From the NCBI RefSeq assembly GCF_042754225.1, contig NZ_JBHZAH010000004.1, forward strand, positions 31,792 to 95,791: a stretch of 64,000 nt of DNA. Reading direction: 5' to 3'. The stretch's first letter is position 1. Every line of letters starts with the position of its first letter. The position numbers and the translations under genes were made by a program. The DNA comes from Rhodococcus_G sp042754225. GTDB lineage: Bacteria; Actinomycetota; Actinomycetes; Mycobacteriales; Mycobacteriaceae. Shown piece after piece: positions 61,221-64,000 of this stretch. A model generated the notes under the pieces. The model was not told the DNA's origin. It made no database searches and saw only the letters and a program-made list of their open reading frames with translations.

Positions 61221-61558
61221 CGTTGATCCTTACGGCTGGAAGGCCTGTCCGATACGGGCAGCACTCGTGGTGGACGGCCGGCCGTGTTCGTCGTGCTGTT
61301 CCCGTCGGGTCGCGCGCCATCATCCGGTAGACGCAGGCCTGGCGGATCCGAGTCTGCCAGTTTCTGGGCGCCGAGCGCGTACCGAATCTGGAGGCACACG
61401 AGGAGTGCGATGATCGCGGCTGTCGCTGCCATCCCGACAGCCAGCATCGCGGCGAGTGGTGATCCGGCCGCGAACATCTGGGCGGAAAGGACGAGCAGGC
61501 AGCTACAGCCGATCATTGCCGCGGCAGCGCCGGCGAACACGGTTGACTTCGATCTCAC
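61217..61558 (-). CDS. Two-helix membrane protein
   Basis: The 113-residue product has two hydrophobic helices (VFAGAAAAMIGCSCLLVLSA; LAVGMAATAAIIALLVCLQI) and a polar, Pro-rich cytosolic tail. No family recognised. The GTG at 61558 follows GGAGGG, and its stop overlaps the sigma-factor start by four bases, so the two are translated together. It could sense or hold the sigma factor at the membrane. Confidence 0.75.
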   Translation of the reverse strand: MRSKSTVFAGAAAAMIGCSCLLVLSAQMFAAGSPLAAMLAVGMAATAAIIALLVCLQIRYALGAQKLADSDPPGLRLPDDGARPDGNSTTNTAGRPPRVLPVSDRPSSRKDQR

Positions 61559-61573
61559 GGACGCCCTCCGAGC

Positions 61574-61672
61574 TCAGTTGCGGAAGACGTTGGAGATGAC
61601 GAATACGGTGAAGGAGATGACCGCGACCGCCGCTACGGCAAGTGCGATCTCGAACCCAGTCCCCAGACTCAT
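61574..61672 (-). CDS. 32-residue single-helix membrane peptide
   Basis: The peptide starts MSLGTGFEIALAVAAVAVIS and ends VISNVFRN, one membrane helix with short polar ends. The ribosome site GAGAGGAG lies six bases before the ATG and overlaps the end of sdhD; only 12 bases separate the sdhD stop from this ATG, and 15 lie before the next gene. This tight position makes it a real gene and suggests that it is a small subunit of the same membrane complex. Mycobacterial Sdh2 has a small extra subunit (SdhF); identity with it is not shown. Confidence 0.72.
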   Translation of the reverse strand: MSLGTGFEIALAVAAVAVISFTVFVISNVFRN

Positions 61673-61684
61673 CGGTGACTCCTC

Positions 61685-62128
61685 TCAATGCGGTGTTGCG
61701 CACACGGCCGGCGGATTCCCAGCGGATGCGATGCAGGGGTCGAACGTGAAGATCGTGTAGGTGCCCGCGACGAGCATCAGCGCGGCCGCTGCGTAGGCCG
61801 TCGTCGTGAGAGCCCATCTGGTCATGGCCGGGCGAATGTAGTCGCAGATGATCACCCGGATGCCGTTGGTTCCGTGCAACACGGCCAGCCACAGGATGCC
61901 GAAATCCCACAGCTGCCAGAAGGGGCTCGCGTACTTCCCGGCGACGAACGCGAAGTCGACCTTGTGCACGCCGTCGCCTGCCACGAGATTGACATAGACG
62001 TGCACGAGCACGAGCACGAGTAACACCACACCGGAGGCGCGCATGAACAGCCACGCATGCTTCTCGAAGTTGTTGTGACGATGAGCTGTCGGAGTGGCGA
62101 TGTGGGGTGTAGAGCCGTTCGCGTACAT
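61685..62128 (-). CDS. sdhD: Succinate-dehydrogenase-type membrane anchor, SdhD-like
   Basis: The 147-residue protein has three helices and the actinobacterial Sdh2-type SdhD pattern: AWLFMRASGVVLLVLVLVHV with the heme-ligand-type His, FVAGKYASPFWQLWDFGILW, HGTNGIRVIICDY and a final helix ending TYTIFTFDPCIA. It should bind quinone and heme b with SdhC. No sdhA or sdhB follows; the next genes are a tiny peptide, a membrane protein and a sigma factor. Confidence 0.88.
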   Translation of the reverse strand: MYANGSTPHIATPTAHRHNNFEKHAWLFMRASGVVLLVLVLVHVYVNLVAGDGVHKVDFAFVAGKYASPFWQLWDFGILWLAVLHGTNGIRVIICDYIRPAMTRWALTTTAYAAAALMLVAGTYTIFTFDPCIASAGNPPAVCATPH

Positions 62129-62146
62129 GTGGATTCCCTCGCAGAC

Positions 62147-62578
62147 CTAGATGTAGTGGCTCAGGTGGCGGGCAAGGAACGGGACCATCAGCGCGGCCCA
62201 GAGCGCGATCACTGCCCACAGCATCGGCCGGGCGTACCGCGGTCCCTTGCTCCACAGGTCGATGAGCACGATGCGGATCCCGTTGAAGGCATGCCCGAGC
62301 AAGGCCGCGACCAGTCCGATCTCGCCGATCGCCATGACGATGGTCTTGTAGGACGCGATCACCTCGTTGTAGGCGTCGGGTGACACCCTCAGCATCAGGT
62401 TGTCGGCGACGTGGACGAGAAGGAAGATGTAGATCACCATTCCGCTGATCCGCTGACCGACTGCTGCCCACATGGCGAGTCCGCCGCGGTAGCCCCGCCC
62501 GTAGCTGCCACGCGCACTGCTGCGCCGGAGTTGTGTTGCAGCGGTTCCGGTACGAGCATCCGACGCGGAGTAGGTCAT
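62147..62578 (-). CDS. sdhC: Succinate-dehydrogenase-type membrane anchor, SdhC-like
   Basis: The 143-residue protein has a basic N-terminal tail and three helices with the SdhC pattern: GQRISGMVIYIFLLVHVADN (Ser, Arg and heme-ligand His), VSPDAYNEVIASYKT and HAFNGIRIVLIDLWSKGPRY. The ATG overlaps the stop of the FAD oxidoreductase gene (ATGA). It pairs with sdhD 18 bases downstream. In normal Sdh2 operons sdhA and sdhB follow, but here they are missing. Confidence 0.88.
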   Translation of the reverse strand: MTYSASDARTGTAATQLRRSSARGSYGRGYRGGLAMWAAVGQRISGMVIYIFLLVHVADNLMLRVSPDAYNEVIASYKTIVMAIGEIGLVAALLGHAFNGIRIVLIDLWSKGPRYARPMLWAVIALWAALMVPFLARHLSHYI

Positions 62579-63840
62579 CGCCGCACCCGGTCGTCGCCGG
62601 TCGGCGCGGCGGCCTTGGGGCCCTTGGGGGCCTTGTAGGCGCCTGGGCGGGTCTGTTCTTTGATCAGGCTGTTCAATGTCATCGAGCAGATTGCCTCTTT
62701 GAAGCGGGCGCCCATGCGTCCGGACAGCGCCAGCGGCCGCGGGCTGTCGTCAGCGCGGACGAACTGGATGTAGCCGTATTTGCGGCCGATGCTGATGCAC
62801 TGCGCGACGAACCCGACAGACAACGGTTCCGGCTGTTGCCCTCGTAGCCGGGCGAGGATCGTCGCTGCTGCGTGCCCGCCCAGCGGCAACGCCATTGCGC
62901 AGCCCATACGCAGGTAGGGGTATGCGTCGGAGGGAAGGACCACCGCGTCACCCGCACCGATGATGTCGGGGTGATCGATACTGGTCAGCGTCTCGTCCAC
63001 CCGAAGTCGTCCGGCCGCGTCCGTGGCCAGGCCGCTGGTGAAGGCGAGGTCCGGTACGGCGAACGATGCGGTCCACACGCACACGTCGAACTCGAGTCGC
63101 TCACCGCCGGTGGTGGTGATGGCATCCTTTGTCACTTCTGTGACCTGGGTGTCCTCACGCCAGGTCACACCGAGCTTCGACAGTGTCGCGGTGACCCTGC
63201 GGCGGGCCGATTCCCGCATGAACCCCAGGATTGTTCCGCCGCAGACGATCTCCACGTCCAATCGCGGGTTCGCGGCGGCGATCTCGCCCGCGGTTTCGAC
63301 GGCGGTCAGGCCGCCGCCGACGATGCGCACCCGAGCCTTGTCCGCGAGCGCGGCGATAGCGGACTGCAGGGCGCCGGCGCTGTCGACATCCGCGACTCGA
63401 TAGGCGTGTTCGTCGACCCCCGGCACCGAGTGATCGGCGGTGCTGCCCACGGCGTACACCAGGGTGTCGTAGTGGATGGACTGGACTCTGCGGTCGGCGA
63501 CAGTGCGGTCGACAACCACCTCGACCAGGTGTTCGTCCGGATCGATCAGCGCGACCTTGCCGACGACGAGCGCGGCGTCGGGGTGCAACACCTGCCGCAG
63601 GGGGGTGGCCGCGGTGGCGCGGGTGCCGGCCGCGACTTCGTGCAGCCGGATGCGCTCGATGAAGTCGGGCCTGGGGTTCACCACCGTGACGCTGCACGGC
63701 ACGCCACCACCCTCGCCTGCGGAGTTGGCCAGGCTCGACAGCAGCCGATTGGCGGCGAGCACCCCGGCATACCCGGCACCGACGACGACGACCCGGTGAA
63801 CTGGTTCGGTGGGCATGCGGTCGATGTTCGTCTTGGTCAT
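62575..63840 (-). CDS. NDH-2-like NAD(P)/FAD-dependent oxidoreductase
   Basis: The 421-residue protein has two nucleotide-binding folds: VVVVGAGYAGVLAANRLL near residue 18 for FAD and VRIVGGGLTAVETAGEIAA near 170 for NAD(P)H, plus IIGAGDAVVLPSDAYPYLRM for the flavin-end motif. This is the type 2 NADH dehydrogenase/sulfide-quinone-reductase group. It lacks a clear membrane helix at its end, which is Lys/Pro-rich (KAPKGPKAAAP). ATG at 63840 follows AGGAGAG. It is the first gene of an operon with sdhC and sdhD and is coupled to sdhC by a 4-base overlap, so the anchors may hold it to the membrane. Confidence 0.88.
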   Translation of the reverse strand: MTKTNIDRMPTEPVHRVVVVGAGYAGVLAANRLLSSLANSAGEGGGVPCSVTVVNPRPDFIERIRLHEVAAGTRATAATPLRQVLHPDAALVVGKVALIDPDEHLVEVVVDRTVADRRVQSIHYDTLVYAVGSTADHSVPGVDEHAYRVADVDSAGALQSAIAALADKARVRIVGGGLTAVETAGEIAAANPRLDVEIVCGGTILGFMRESARRRVTATLSKLGVTWREDTQVTEVTKDAITTTGGERLEFDVCVWTASFAVPDLAFTSGLATDAAGRLRVDETLTSIDHPDIIGAGDAVVLPSDAYPYLRMGCAMALPLGGHAAATILARLRGQQPEPLSVGFVAQCISIGRKYGYIQFVRADDSPRPLALSGRMGARFKEAICSMTLNSLIKEQTRPGAYKAPKGPKAAAPTGDDRVRR

Positions 63841-63888
63841 CAGACTCTCCTGGCGTTGCGCCCACCGAGCGTGGGCTCCTGCCTATCT

Positions 63889-63915
63889 GACGAGGCACCG
63901 GCTGCAAATGTCAGA
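63889..63915 (-). promoter_or_regulatory. ECF41-like promoter before the FAD oxidoreductase gene
   Basis: Read leftward, TCTGACA is followed after exactly 16 bases by CGTC, 49 bases before the oxidoreductase start. The ECF41 consensus as I recall it is TGTCACA-N16-CGTC; five of seven -35 bases, the spacing and the whole CGTC match. It suggests that the sigma factor in the operon drives its own transcription. Confidence 0.6.
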
Positions 63916-64000
63916 GTGCAACCCGTCACAGGCGGGCGCGGCCGAGGGAAACGCGGAAGGACTTGCGGGTTCAGCCGACACCGCCGACGCTCGGCGGTGT

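Noticed and set aside
61685..62578. Normal succinate dehydrogenase operon
   Set aside because: sdhA and sdhB are not present after sdhD, and the upstream coupled gene is an NDH-2-like enzyme.

Overview
The window is very GC-rich, gene-dense DNA from an actinomycete of the Mycobacteriales, most like a Rhodococcus or close relative in the Nocardiaceae. The signs are DUF3558 and DUF4232 lipoproteins, a mycothiol-dependent isomerase-family protein, an iniA/iniC-like dynamin pair, a plsC/plsB/wax-ester-synthase cluster and a bkdABC cluster arranged much as in Mycobacterium tuberculosis, frequent GTG starts, and many 1- to 4-base stop/start overlaps. The genus is an inference; no rRNA, tRNA, CRISPR array or complete insertion sequence was seen.

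Region 1 (1-4.9 kb) is a worn DNA-modification/defence patch: a beta-class DNA methyltransferase cut by the left edge, a decayed hsdM start, an Mrr-type restriction endonuclease and about 1.2 kb without a recognisable gene. Region 2 (4.9-15.5 kb) is a divergent cluster. Leftward run an Hsp70-like fragment, a membrane-anchored Hsp70-like ATPase, a protein with Ca-binding-type DxDxDG repeats, a C39-like cysteine peptidase, a very acidic protein and an ECF sigma factor. Rightward run two dynamin-like GTPases (IniA/IniC type) and a lipoprotein. Region 3 (15.5-22.5 kb) holds a GNAT protein, a SWIM/SNF2 helicase, a patatin-like lipase, and a RelA/SpoT-synthetase protein next to a YbjN/TY-Chap-like protein. 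Region 4 (22.8-26.4 kb) is a tandemly duplicated pair (DUF3558 lipoprotein plus small helical protein) followed by a Gly/Ala-rich PPE/WXG-like protein, suggesting type VII secretion substrates without the secretion machinery.

Region 5 (26.4-39.6 kb) is mostly metabolism: glycolate/lactate oxidase, a glycerolipid synthesis operon (WS/DGAT, PlsB, PlsC), a deaminase, fmdB-fmdA, two paralogous small proteins with duplicated upstream DNA, peptidase E, a mycothiol-type isomerase, a zinc ribbon and DUF488. Region 6 (39.8-47.6 kb) has the proton-translocating transhydrogenase pntAA-AB-B, a 28-residue hydrophobic ORF enclosed by a 15-bp inverted repeat, an MFS transporter and a 2-oxoacid dehydrogenase E1a-E1b-E2 operon. 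Region 7 (47.7-59.1 kb) carries a stand-alone CYP102-like P450, small secreted and membrane proteins, an APH-family kinase, a thioesterase, a serine hydrolase, a macro-domain/sulfurtransferase fusion, an AroE-like protein, a PaaX-like regulator and an alpha/beta hydrolase divergent from a TetR regulator with two matching operators.

Region 8 (59.2-63.9 kb) is the most unusual. It is a tightly coupled leftward operon of an NDH-2-like FAD oxidoreductase, orphan sdhC and sdhD (no sdhA/sdhB), a 32-residue single-helix peptide, a two-helix membrane protein, an ECF41 (SigJ-type) sigma factor with a fused SnoaL-like domain, and an esterase. An ECF41-like promoter lies just upstream of the first gene, suggesting an autoregulated respiratory side-branch.
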